Shown here one piece after another: positions 22,930-33,590 of a stretch of DNA of 64,000 nt. Numbering within the stretch: the stretch's first letter is position 1; each line of letters opens with the position of its first letter. The translations under genes and the position numbers were made by a program. The DNA lies in contig CP084614.1 of NCBI GenBank assembly GCA_025917655.1, forward strand, positions 310,001 to 374,000. Reading direction: 5' to 3'. Under the pieces are notes generated by a model. It worked only from the letters and a program-made list of their open reading frames with translations. It searched no databases and was not told the DNA's origin. The stretch comes from Chlorella sorokiniana (lineage: Eukaryota; Chlorophyta; Trebouxiophyceae; Chlorellales; Chlorellaceae).

Positions 22930-25240
22930 GTGAGCTGCCCATTGATGGGAAGCGGTGCCACCATTAACTGCTTCAAACAGCAGCATTGCTTCAGCGCCCA
23001 TTGATGGGAACTGGCGCTGACCTAACGAACCCCATGTATTGAGTGTGATTGCCTCCGCAGATGATGATGATGATGATGACGACAAGCCCCGCCCTGCGCC
23101 CTGCAATGCCGCCTGCCAGGCCAAGAAGCGCGCAGCCGAGCTGGCTCGCCGCCGCGCCATCATCTGCCAGCGCAACCCCAAGGCTGCCGGCTGCCCCAAG
23201 GCGCCCTCCAACCCGCCAAAGCGCGACGACGATGACGATGACGGTGCGCTGAAGCTGCTGCTGATATCTCACTGCTTCGTTGTTATGCTCTGCTGTTAGT
23301 GGCCTGCTGCGAGAAGGCTCTGTGGACACATCAACCATGCAATGCAGAACAGCGTTTGCCGTCTTCTGTCCCAGTTTCTGTGCTCACTGCAAGCTTCCGC
23401 TTTTTGCTCTGTGTGCAGACGATGATGATGATGATGATGGTGAGCTGCCCTTGCGGCCCGCATTGCTTTAAGCGGTGCCATCATTAACTGCTTCAACCAG
23501 CAGCATTGCTTCAGCGCCCATTGATGTGAACTCGCGCTGACCTAACGAACCCCATGTATTGAGTGTGATTGCCTCCGCAGATGATGATGATGATGATGAC
23601 GACAAGCCCCGCCCTGCGCCCTGCAATGCCGCCTGCCAGGCCAAGAAGCGCGCAGCCGAGCTGGCTCGCCGCCGCGCCATCATCTGCCAGCGCAACCCCA
23701 AGGCTGCCGGCTGCCCCAAGGCGCCCTCCAACCCGCCAAAGCGCGACGACGATGACGATGACGGTGAGACTGGCTGCCTCTCGCTTAAGATGCATTGTGT
23801 ATTGCTGCACTACCATGCCAAGTTGTAGCATTTGTTGATGCCGTGCAGGGAATGTGCCTTGCCTGCTTGCATTTTGCCCCATGTCCTTCCCTCTGGCCAC
23901 TGCTGCTGTTTGCCGCCCCCAGGTCGCTTGACTCTGATGCAATGCCAGCGGCTTACACGTCTCTCAAACTAATCGCAGATGATGATGACGATGATGATGA
24001 TGACGGCAAGCCCCGCCCCGCGCCCTGCAATGCCGCCTGCCAGGCCCGCAAGCGTGCTCAGGAGCTTGCCAAGAAGCGCGCGGAGGCTGCTAAGAAGCGC
24101 GCCGCCGCCCTGGCTGCCAAGAAGCGCGCGGAGGAGGCCGCCCGCAAGCGCGCCTTCTGCCGCCGCAACCCCGCGCCCGCCAGTGCCGCCGCGACGACGA
24201 CGACGACGACGACCGCCGCCGCCGCCTGCTCCAGGTTGGCGGCGACGACGACCGCTGCTTCAACACCCTGCTGAGCGACCGGGAGCTCCTGGCCAAGGTG
24301 AGCGTTCTGTCCTGACACCAAGCTTTGAGTGGGGGCATCCTCTCTGCCTGCTTGCATTTCGGCTATCACTTTCAACCCGCCACTGCTTGCTCAGTTGCAG
24401 CTGCCAGTGGCATGACACGCGCTGCCCCTGCCGTGTTTGAGGTGTCTGCCACAACCTGACCCCTATCAACTTTCTGTTTTTTTGTTTCTGTCTCTCCCAT
24501 CCTTCCAGATCCTTTCCTACCACGTGATCCCCGCCATTGAGCCCACCGCGGCCTGGCCCCGCACTGGCACCAGGGCTGTGGCGACCCTGTCTGGGGCCAC
24601 CCTCCAGGTCAGCACCAGCTGGCAGCATCCTTGCCAGGGGGTCCAGTCGCTTGTCCTTGGCATGCCGCATCTCTCCGGCAAGGCCCACCGGGGCCCAACC
24701 CTTCTTGCGTGCTCTCCCCAAGAGGCAACCTGGATTTAGCGTGCTGTTGGCAGCTGCCTGCTCTCCCATCATGCCTCCCCATGTTCCCTTCCCCTCCCCT
24801 CCTCACTCTCCTGCTCTGTCCCTCTCGTTTCCCTGCCCTCGGCATCAATGGAATCCGCAGCTCAAGATGGACGACCGCGGTGACCGCTTTGAGGACTTTG
24901 AGATTGAGACACCGGGTGATGATAATGACGACGACACTGAGATGGTGCTGGGCGACCTGGCAGCGGGCCAGGGCCTGGTGCACATCATTGACGAGGTGAG
25001 GTTACATGATATGAGGGGGCAGCCGGGGAAGCGGTGACTCCTGGGAATGTGGCTGTGTGTTTGTGCGAGGTGGGCTGAGTGGGGTGAGCTGTTGTTGCTG
25101 CAGCCTGCGCACAGCTGCAGGCGCATGCTGGCACAGGCGCATGCCCGGCAGTTGAACGCCCGTCGTGAGCTTCGCCTCGCTTGTTTGCTCACTGCTCCTG
25201 CAACCTCCCCATGATGCTTCAGGTGCTGATCCCAAACTGA
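21558..25240 (+). CDS. Fasciclin (FAS1) protein A with poly-Asp and Lys/Arg-rich insertion
   Basis: Signal peptide RLSASLLLAVGLLLLAS (exon 1, 21558-21618). FAS1 start in exons 21834-21949 and 22182-22245 (SIYDAIVKAKLTYLQRAVD, LTEVLSNSTLQATLLAPS), H1 motif NNAFLDLFDD in 22462-22563, then a long insertion before the H2 part ILSYHVIPAIEPTAAWP (24509-24607), the FEDFEIETPG exon (24861-24995) and HIIDEVLIPN ending at 25240. The insertion is made of phase-1 exons of 12, 36, 183, 21 and 183 bases (22773, 22894, 23061, 23419, 23581) plus 23979-24297. They encode pure Asp tracts or KPRPAPCNAACQAKKRAAEL-type basic, Cys-bearing segments flanked by Asp. FAS1 proteins mediate adhesion at the cell surface or wall; Asp tracts suggest cation binding (inference). 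A one-base slip near 24170 (AACCCC run) breaks the frame as written; the corrected frame reads RRRRLLQVGGDDDRCFNTLL. Confidence 0.82.
21985..22105. repeat. Intronic tandem repeat in FAS1 gene A
   Basis: The phrase cagctgccgtgccagctgct followed by a gatgcctgtgcgg-type segment appears twice (about 21989 and 22071), separated by a G-rich run. Both copies lie in the intron before the exon at 22182. Confidence 0.65.
22930..23763 (+). repeat. 520-base tandem duplication carrying a 183-base exon
   Basis: The exons at 23061-23243 and 23581-23763 are identical at the base level as far as I can read, and the intron before each is nearly identical back to about 22930 and 23440. The offset is exactly 520 bases. 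Because the exon is a multiple of three with phase-1 introns on both sides, duplication adds 61 codons without breaking the frame. Confidence 0.9.
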
Positions 25241-25491
25241 GCCTTGCGAGCCTGCTGTGGCTTGCTGCTGACGTAGCCTGAATTGGGCTGCCATCAAATC
25301 ATTTCAGCAAGGAGCTGTGAGAATGCCGCGCCTTAGCCTTCTGAAGGTTGTGAATGCCTTTGTCTTGATTTGTCCCACTATCCACATCCCTCGCCTTCCC
25401 CGCCTGCACTTTTGTCTGCCTTGACAACTGTAATATGCCGCCCTGCTGTTGAGTGCTGTCCTATCCATTCCATGTGCCACTAAGGAAAAGA

Positions 25492-25496
25492 TGTAA
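25492..25496 (+). terminator. Putative poly(A) signal TGTAA
   Basis: Chlorophyte-type signal about 250 bases after the stop of FAS1 gene A. Corresponding signals lie at 29628-29632 and 33384-33388 after genes B and C. Confidence 0.35.
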
Positions 25497-26477
25497 CAGC
25501 ATAGTCCAGCAGAGCAGCATGGTTTGCAGCAGCAAGCGCAGCGTTGCGGCAAGGTGTGCATGGCGGCTGAGGTGCACACGCAACAGGAGCAACTCAGGCA
25601 CCAGCTGAAATGATGTGATGCCAGGCCAAGAGAACCAGGTGTTGCCCCCTTCCCCGCGCGTTTCAGAGATGAGCTATGATAAGCTGCACTGCCACAGCCC
25701 GGAGGCACCGCCGCTGACGCGCTGTAGGTTGTTGTTGGAGGTATGGACAGGCATTGATAACACCGGTGGTATGAACGTTGGGGGTTGCACCACACCCCAA
25801 CAAAGTCCTGTTTCCTCAGCAGGTGCATGGCAGGGAAGCTGGAGCGCTGCACACTCGAGGAGGTGAAAGTGCGGCAGCACGAGAACATTTAGTGTTCAAT
25901 ATGCTTGCCACTGGCTGCAGCGGCCAGCATGCAGCCTGGCATCGGCTCCAACATCCCGTGGAGTTGTTTAACATGATCAGCTCTGTCAGGCAGTTGGCAG
26001 CTCAGCAGACGACGGGGGGATCGGCTGTACTACTGTGGGCAGGGCAGCAGGCTGTTGCCCAGCTCTCAGCAGCGGCAGAAACCGCCCAGATCGTGTCCAG
26101 GTGCCCATGGGTGCCTCATGACAGACTGGGGGAGGCTGCAGGCCTGCCTCGGCTACCGCAGGCGGCTACCGCAGGCGGCTACCGCTGCAGGCATGCGGGC
26201 CTGCATGCCTTGCTTGATGGAGGCAGGGCCAAGCCTTAAAATGACATTAGGCGCTGCTCCACAAACTCAACGGGGCAGGTGTGGGGTTAGTCGAGTCAAC
26301 AAAGGGTGTGTCCACCTTCAAAGATGCAGCGGACGGACTGCGCGTGATAGATGCCAGGATATTCAAAGGTTCTAGGGTTTGAAGCTGAGCCCACAGCTGC
26401 TCCACGAGCCGTAGCTGATAATGTTATCATGTTCATGAGAACACGGTAGTGCAACACGGTGTGTGCAACACGGGCTC

Positions 26478-26484
26478 TATAAAT
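26478..26484 (+). promoter_or_regulatory. TATA box TATAAAT of FAS1 gene B
   Basis: Lies 96 bases before the ATG in the sequence gggctctataaatcgcatg. The same box at the same distance is kept before gene C (30252-30258), so both copies retain a full promoter. Confidence 0.6.
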
Positions 26485-26573
26485 CGCATGATTGAGGTGT
26501 CCTCGCACACATCACTGTCCTTCATTGATCGTTCTCCATCCCTGGTCATCGCGCGATCCCCGACTGGCGCACT

Positions 26574-29340
26574 ATGCGCAGCAAAGTCTGTGCCAGCCTT
26601 GTGCTGGCGGCCGGGCTCCTGCTCCTGGCTTCTGGTGAGCACTTTGTGAGCATCGAAGTGCGCTGTGACGCCCGCTTCCAGCCTCAATGGCCAGCCGCGG
26701 GGTCATTGCCTCCGGCTGCCGCTGCCGGCTGCGGGCAGGTGCAACCGCCCTGTGCTGGTTGCGCCGAGTGCCAGGTCCCAAAGTCAGACTGGCAGACCAG
26801 CTTCTGGGCTTTCCCTGCACAGCAGCCACAACTGCCCCGCTATGTTTCCACAATGGAGGAAGGGGCTGGTCTCTTCCCCGTCTGCGGGCTGCTGTTTACC
26901 GCTGCAGTGCTGACGTTACTGCGCTGCTGAGCACCGTGGCAGTGCTAACCCCCCCCCTCCCCCGCAGCCCCGTGCGCGCCGATGACGGAGCTGCTGGCGG
27001 CGAGGAGTGTGACCAGTTTGCACCCAGCATCTACGACGCAATCGTGAAGGCCAAGCTGACCTATCTGCAGCGCGCCGTGGACGTGAGTGACGCACACAGG
27101 GGCTGGGCGGTGGTGCAGTGACAGGGGTGCAGTGAAGGTCCTGGCGGCTTACCGGCGCTTACCGGCGCCTTGCGCAGCTCCAAAAGGGCACTCATTGCAC
27201 AAGCTGACCAGCAGCGGCTATATGCAGCAACTACGTGGTTGCATGGCATGCCATGGTAGCTGCACCGCTGGCCCACTTGCGCGCTGCTGCACCAGACTCC
27301 CCTGCTAGGGTGCACCCAGCAACCACTGCTTAACCCCCTGCCTCGCTTTGCCTGCTTGTGCGCCTCCCACCTTGCAGGCTGCCGGGCTGACCGAGGTTCT
27401 GTCCAACTCCACCCTGGAAGCCACCCTGCTGGCGCCCAGCAGTGAGTGACCAGCCTCCATCCGGTCCCATGCACGCTTGTCGCATTGCCGAACATGCCAA
27501 AATTGCAGTTGCTCATGAGAGCACTGCCTCTTGCTCCCACCCAACTGCGTTCTCTGTCAGCAACTACGTCTCTCTTGCGTTTTCTTGCCCTGAACGCTTT
27601 GGATCGCCCCCTCTGCTCCCCACGCCTCTCCACAACAGCTGCCCCCTCCATCAACATTGCCCCCTCGCTGACGCACACCTGCCCTTGCCAACCGCAGACA
27701 GCGCTTTCCTGGAGCTGTTTGATGATGACTGCGACGGTGAGGATGATGATGATGATGATGATGATGGCGAGGAGGACAGTGTGCAGGGCCGTAAGCTGCT
27801 GGACGACGACGACGATGATGATGGTGAGGCTGCCTTATGCTGCTGGGCGTTGGTGATGCGGGGCCGAACAGCGGGCGGCTGCCTGGATTGCCACCTCCCT
27901 GGCGCGGGCGCTGTCTGGAGCAGCACGGCTAACTCCATGCCCCGTCCTCCCTGTGCTTTCCCACCTGCAGACGATGATGATGATGATGATGACGACGACG
28001 GTGCGCCCCTATGCCGCAAGGCCTGCCTGCATGTTGCAACAGCCACTCAGCCATGCCTGTTGGCCAGCCAACCTCTGATGCCTCCGCGCCCCACCCTCTC
28101 TGCAGACAAGGGATGCAACGCTGCCTGCCGCCGTAGGCGCCAGGCGGCCGCCGCAAGCGGGCCGCAGCTCGCCGTCGCGCCGCCCTCGCCCGCCAGCGCG
28201 CCCTCGCCCGTCGTCGCGCCGCCCTCGCCCGCAAGCGCGCCCTGGCCGCCCGCAGCGCGCCCAGGCGGCCGCCCGCAAGCGCGCCTTCTGCCGCCGCAAC
28301 CCCCGTGCCCGCCAGTGCCGCCGCCGCGCGACGACGACGACGACGACGACCGCCGCCGCCGCCTGCTCCAGGTTGGCGATGACGACAACAACAACTGCTT
28401 CAACAGCCTGCTGAGCAACAGGGAACTTCTGGCCGAGGTGAGAGCGTACCCCGACACCAAGCTTTGGGTTGGGGTAGTCTCTTTGCCTGCTCGCACTCCG
28501 GCTATCCACCATCCTGCCAGGGCACAGTTGCAGCTGTCCCTGCCGTGTTTTCGCTTTCTGCCACAACCTGACCCCTGTCAACCTCGTTCCTGGTCCCTCC
28601 CATCCTTCCAGATCCTTTCCTACCACGTGATCCCCGCCATTGAGCCCACCGCGGCCTGGCCCCGCAATGGCACCAGGGCTGTGGCGACACTGTCTGGGGC
28701 CACTCTCCAGGTCAGCACCAGCTGGCAGCAGCCTTGCCAGGGGGTCCAGTCGCTTGTCCTTGGCATGCCGCATCTCTCCAGCAAGGCATACCCGGTCACC
28801 CACCCTCCTTGCGTGCTCTCCCCAAGAGGCAACCTGGATTGAGCGCGCTTGCTGGCAGCCGCTGGCTCTTCCAACATCCCTCCCCACTTTCCCCTCCCCT
28901 CCCCTCCTCACCCTTCCGTTCCCTGCCCTCGGCATCAATGGAATCCGCAGCTCAAGATGGACGACCTGGATGACCGCGATGACGGCTTTGAGGACTTTGA
29001 GATTGAGACGCCGGGTGATGATGACGACGACGACGCCGAGATGGTGCTGGGCGACCTGGCAGCGGGCCAGGGCCTGGTGCACATCATTGACGAGGTGAGG
29101 TTATATGATATGAGGGGGGCAGCAGGGGAGCGGTGACTCCTGGGAATGTGGCTGTGTGTTTGTGTGAGGTGGGCTGAGTGGGGTGAGCTGTTGTTGCTGC
29201 AGCCTGCGCACACAGCTGCAGGCGCATGCTGACACTGGCGCATGCCCGGCAGATGAACGCCCGTTGTGAGCTTCGCCTTGCTTGTTTGCTCACTGCTCCT
29301 GCAACTCCCCATGGTACTTCAGGTGCTGATCCCGAACTGA
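26574..29340 (+). CDS. Fasciclin (FAS1) protein B with poly-Asp and Pro/Arg-rich insertion
   Basis: Nine exons: 26574-26634 (signal peptide KVCASLVLAAGLLLLAS), 26968-27082, 27378-27441, 27698-27823, 27971-28000, 28106-28437, 28612-28710, 28951-29094 and 29323-29340. FAS1 landmarks are SIYDAIVKAKLTYLQRAVD, NSAFLELFDDDCDG (H1), ILSYHVIPAIEP (H2) and HIIDEVLIPN. The insertion has two acidic exons (EDDDDDDDDGEED; a 30-base all-Asp exon) and exon 28106, which in the open frame begins GCNAACRRRRQAAAASGPQL, continues as Pro/Ala/Ser repeats such as PPSPASAPSP, and returns to DDDDDDDRRRRLLQVG. In gene C the equivalent exon favours a Lys/Arg/Ala frame instead. Exon 2 is one C short of genes A and C, so the frame is broken as written; probably an artefact. 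Likely a wall or surface protein. Confidence 0.8.
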
Positions 29341-30347
29341 GCCTTGCTGGTTTGGTTGCCGCGGCCGCTGCGCATCGAGTCCGCGGTTGTAGTCTGAACG
29401 TGCGCTGGCGCTTGGGCAAGACATCCAATCCCGCAATCACAGACCTTTATGATAATAATCAAGAAGAGTGCTTTGAATTCAATAAATTCAATAAGTGTGT
29501 GCCCTTCTTCCCGAAACGAGCAGTACTGCTTGAACTAGTCATGAAGCAACCCCCAACACCACTTCACCTCCGAACACTGCCCCTTTTGTGCGCCCCTGAT
29601 TAGAAGATTTCTGATTATTGATGCTGATGTAACCCTCCGACTAGTCAAGACAAAAGGCTCATGGGGAAGCCTCAAGGATTGGCTGTACTACTGTGGACAG
29701 GGCAGTAGGCTGTTGCCCAGCTATCAGCAGCGGCAGAAACCGCCCAGATCGTGTCCAGGTGCCCATGGGTGTCTCATGACAGGCGGGAGGCTGCATGTGA
29801 CAGCACGGCATTTCTGCCCTCCAGAACCTACATCAAGTGTAAGACATCAACAGTAGCCAAGCCGGAGGCACAGCCTCAGGCCTTGTCCCTGCCTGTGGCT
29901 GTGCTGCTAGACCGCTGCTGTTGCACTGCAGGCCTGCCTCGACTACCGCAGGCGGCTACCGCTGCAGGCATGCAGGCCTGCATGCCTTGCTTGATGGAGG
30001 CAGGGCCAAGCCTGAGAATCACATCAGGCGCTGCTCCACAAACTCAACGGGGCAGGTGTGGGGTTAGTTGAGTCAACAAAGGGTGTGTCCACCTTCAAAG
30101 ATGCAGCGGACGGACTGGCGTGATAGATGCCAGGATATTCAAATGTTCTAGGGGAAGCTACAGCCCACAGGTGCTCCACGAGCCGTAGCCGATAATGTTA
30201 TCATGTTCATGAGAACACGGTGGTGCAACACGGTGTGTGCAACACGGGCTCTATAAATCGCATGATTGAGGTGTCCTCGCACACATCACTATCCTTCATT
30301 GATCGTTCTCCATTCCTGGTCATCGCGCGATCTCCGACTGGCGCACT
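29341..30347. other. Spacer between FAS1 genes B and C
   Basis: The 3' flank of gene B, with TGTAA at 29628-29632, is AT-richer than the genes. From about 29676 it becomes the duplicated promoter region of gene C. No separate gene seen. Confidence 0.5.
30252..30258 (+). promoter_or_regulatory. TATA box TATAAAT of FAS1 gene C
   Basis: Placed 96 bases before the ATG in the same context as in gene B. Confidence 0.6.
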
Positions 30348-33097
30348 ATGCGCAGCAAAGTCTGTGCCAGCCTTGTGCTGGCTGCCGGGCTCCTTCTCCT
30401 GGCTTCTGGTGAGCACTTTGTGAGCATTGGGGTGCGGTGCGACGTCCGCTTCCAGCCTCAATTGCCAGCCGTGGGGGCCTTGCCGACGGCTGACGGCGGC
30501 AGGTGCAACCCATCCGGTGCCGGTTGTGCCGAGTGTCAGGTCCCCCTATCAGACTGACTGGCAGTCCAGCTTCCGGCCTTCCCCTGCACAGCAGCCAAAA
30601 CTGCCCCCGCTATGCTTCCACGGGAAGGGGCTGATCTCTTCCCCGTCAGCGGGCTGCTGCTCACCGCTGAAGGAATGGCTGCCGTTGCTGCGCTGCTGAC
30701 CAACTCCCACCCCACCCGCCCGCAGCCCCTGTGCGCGCCGATGACGGCGAGGAGTGCGACAAGTTTGCACCCAGCATCTACGACGCAATCGTGAAGGCCA
30801 AGCTGACCTATCTGCAGCGCGCCGTGGACGTGAGTGACGCACACAGGGGCTGGGCGGTGGTGCAGTGACAGGGGTGCAGTGAAGGTCCTGGCGGCTTACC
30901 GGCGCAGCTTCACAAGGGCACTCATTGCACAAGCTGAGCAGCAGCGGCTGTACACATCAACTACGTGGTTGCATGGCATGCCATGGCAGCTGCACCGCAG
31001 GGCCACCTGCGCTCTGCACCAGACTCCCCTGTTGGGCTGCACCCAGCAACCACCCGCCTACCCTCCTGCCTTGCTTTGTCTGCTTGTGCGTCTCCCGCTT
31101 TGCAGGCTGCTGGGCTGACCGAGGTTCTGTCCAACTCCACCCTGGAGGCCACCCTGCTGGCGCCCAGCAGTGAGTGACCAGCCGCCATCCGGTCCCCTTG
31201 CACCCTTGTTGCATTGCAGATGTCACAATTGCAACTGCTCATGGGAGCACTGCCTCCTGCCCCCACCCAACTCCGGTCTCTGTCAGCAACTACGTCTCTC
31301 TTGCGTTTTCTTGCCCTGAACGCTTTGGATCGCCCCCTCTCCTCCCCACGCCTCTCCACAACAGCTGCCCCCTCCATCAACATTGCCCCCTCGCTGACGC
31401 ACACCTGCCCTTGCCAACCGCAGACAGCGCTTTCCTGGAGCTGTTTGATGATGACTGCGACGGTGAGGATGATGATGACGATGATGATGATGGCGAGGAG
31501 GACGGTGTGCAGGGCCGCAAGCTGCTGGACGACGACGACGATGATGATGGTGAGGCTGCCTTATGCTCCTGGGCGTTGGTGATGCGGGGCCGAACAGCGG
31601 GCGGCTGCCTGGATTGCCACCTCCCTGGCGCGGGCGCTGTCTGGAGCAGCACGGCTAACTCCATGCCCCGTCTTCCCTGTGCTTTCCCACCTGCAGACGA
31701 TGATGATGATGATGACGATGACGGTGCGCCCCTATGATGCTGCAAGGCCTGCCTGCATTTTGCGAATTTTGGGTTATTCTGCAACAACTGCTCGGCCATG
31801 CCTGTTGGCCAGCCAACCCCTGATGCCTCTGCGCCCCGCCTTTCTGCAGACAAGGGTTGCAACGCTGCCTGCCGCCGTAGGCGCCAGGCGGCCGCCGCAA
31901 GCGGGCCGCAGCTCGCCGTCGCGCCGCCCTCGCCCGCAAGCGCGCCCTCGCCCGTCGTCGCGCCGCCCTCGCCCGCAAGCGCGCCCTGGCCGCCCGCAAG
32001 CGCGCCCAGGCGGCCGCCCGCAAGCGCGCTCTCTGCCGCCGGAACCCCGGCGCCCGCCAGTGCCGCCGCCGCGACGACGACGACGACGACAATGAGGAGG
32101 ACCGCCGCCGCCGCCTGCTCCAGGTTGGCGAAGACAACTGCTTCAACAGCCTGCTGAGCAACAGGGAACTTCTGGCCGAGGTGAGATTTTTGCACCGACA
32201 CCAAGCTTTGGGTGGGGGTAATCTCTTTGCCTGCTTGCATTTCGGCTGTCCATCATCCTGCCAGTGCACAGTTGCAGCTGCCCCTGCCGTGTTTTCGCTT
32301 TCTGCCACGACCTGACCCCTGTCAACCTCGTTCCTGGTCCCTCCCATCCTTCCAGATCCTTTCCTACCACGTGATCCCCGCCATTGAGCCCACTGCGGCC
32401 TGGCCCCGCAATGGCACCAGGGCTGTGGCGACCCTGTCTGGGGCCACCCTCCAGGTCAGCGCCAGCTGGCAGCAGCCTTCCCAGGGGGTCCAGTCGCTTG
32501 TCCTTGGCGTGCTGCATCTCTCCGGCAAGGCCCACCGGGTCCCCCACCCTCCTTGTGTGCTGTCCACAAGAGGCAACCTGGATTCAGCGCGCTGTTGGCA
32601 GCCGCCTGCTCTCCCATCATGCCTCCCCATGTTCCCTTCCCCTCCCCTCCTCACTCTCCCGCTCTGTCCCTCTCGTTCCCCTGCCCTCAACATCAATGGA
32701 ATCCGCAGCTCAAGATGGACGACCTGGATGACCGCGATGACGGCTTTGAGGACTTTGAGATTGAGACGCTGGGTGATGATGATGACGACGACGCCGAGAT
32801 GGTGCTGGGCGACCTGGCAGCGGGCCAGGGCCTGGTGCACATCATTGACGAGGTGAGGTTGTATGATATGAGGGGGGCAGCCGGGGAGCGGTGACTCCTG
32901 GGAATGTGGCTGTGTGTTTGTGTGAGGTGGGCTGAGTGGGGTGAGCCGCTGTTGCTGCAGCCTGCGCACAGCTGCAGGCGCATGCTGACACTGGCGCATG
33001 CCCGGCAGTTGAACGCCCGTCGTGAGCTTTGCCTCGCTTGTTTGCTCACTGCTCCTGCAACCTCCCCACGGTGCTTCAGGTGCTGATCCCGAACTGA
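30348..33097 (+). CDS. Fasciclin (FAS1) protein C with poly-Asp and Lys/Arg-rich insertion
   Basis: Nine exons matching gene B: 30348-30408, 30726-30829, 31106-31169, 31424-31549, 31697-31723, 31850-32180, 32356-32454, 32709-32852 and 33080-33097. The signal peptide is KVCASLVLAAGLLLLAS. Exon 2 joins in frame (APVRADDGEECDKFAPS), unlike gene B. Acidic exons encode EDDDDDDDDGEED and nine Asp. In exon 31850 one frame reads ARKRALAARKRAQAAARKRA then LCRRNPGARQCRRRDDDDDD, clearly homologous to the basic helix of gene A. Reaching it needs one base restored near 31900 (GCCGCC run); as written, the frame becomes Ser/Pro-rich and stops near 32155. The FAS1 H2 half (ILSYHVIPAIEP, FEDFEIETLG, HIIDEVLIPN) is intact. 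Confidence 0.8.
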
Positions 33098-33383
33098 GCC
33101 TTGCTGGTTTGGTTGCCGCGGCCGCTGCGCATCGAGTCCGCGGTTGTAGTCTGAACGTGCGCTGGCGCTTGGGCAAGACATCCAATCCCGCAATCACAAA
33201 CCTTTATGATGATAATCAAGAAGAGTGCTTTGAATTCAATAAATTCAATAAGTGTGTGCCCTTCTTCCCGAAACGAGCAGTACTGCTTGAACTAGTCATG
33301 AAGCATCCCCAACACCACTTCACCTATGAACACTGCCCCTTTTGTGCGCCCCTGATTAGAAGATTTCTGATTATTGATGCTGA

Positions 33384-33388
33384 TGTAA
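33384..33388 (+). terminator. Putative poly(A) signal TGTAA
   Basis: Lies 287 bases after the stop of FAS1 gene C, at the same place in the duplicated flank as the signal after gene B. Confidence 0.35.
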
Positions 33389-33590
33389 CCCCCGACTAGT
33401 CAAGACAAAAGGCTCATGGTGTGAGTGCCTGCTGCGATGCAGCCATGCAGCTGCCCGCTGGCCTGCCGCCCGCTGGTCATAGCCATGCTGACCACGGCCA
33501 GCGAAGTTTCTGCACCCCGCACGTGATTCCGTCACCGTTGCAATTTTATTTGCACCATCGAGGCGGCGGCAATTCTTCGCAGCTAAGCCC

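Larger units (their letters stand above)
25241..26573. other. Spacer between FAS1 genes A and B
   Basis: The first part is the 3' flank of gene A, with TGTAA at 25492-25496. From about 26018 the sequence is the 5' flank that is repeated before gene C, including the promoter. A 14-base unit (ctaccgcaggcggctaccg-type) is repeated three times at about 26152-26190 here but only once before gene C. Confidence 0.5.
26018..33419 (+). repeat. Recent ~3.7 kb tandem segmental duplication (FAS1 genes B and C)
   Basis: Unit 1 runs from about 26018 to 29664 and unit 2 from about 29676 to 33419. Both start ggat(c/t)ggctgtactactg and end after gactagtcaagacaaaaggc. Promoter, all nine exons, introns and 3' flank are collinear and mostly identical. 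Differences include a short insertion in the unit-2 upstream region near 29800 and the loss of four codons in exon 2 of gene C. Confidence 0.9.

Noticed and set aside
22890-24300. CRISPR-like or satellite array from the repeated GAT tracts
   Set aside because: Spacing is irregular, repeats are codon runs inside exons, and the genome is eukaryotic; explained by Asp-coding exons.
27442-28842. Single continuous frame of 466 codons as an intronless gene
   Set aside because: It reads through four introns of FAS1 gene B; clear GT-AG sites and agreement with genes A and C show the spliced structure.
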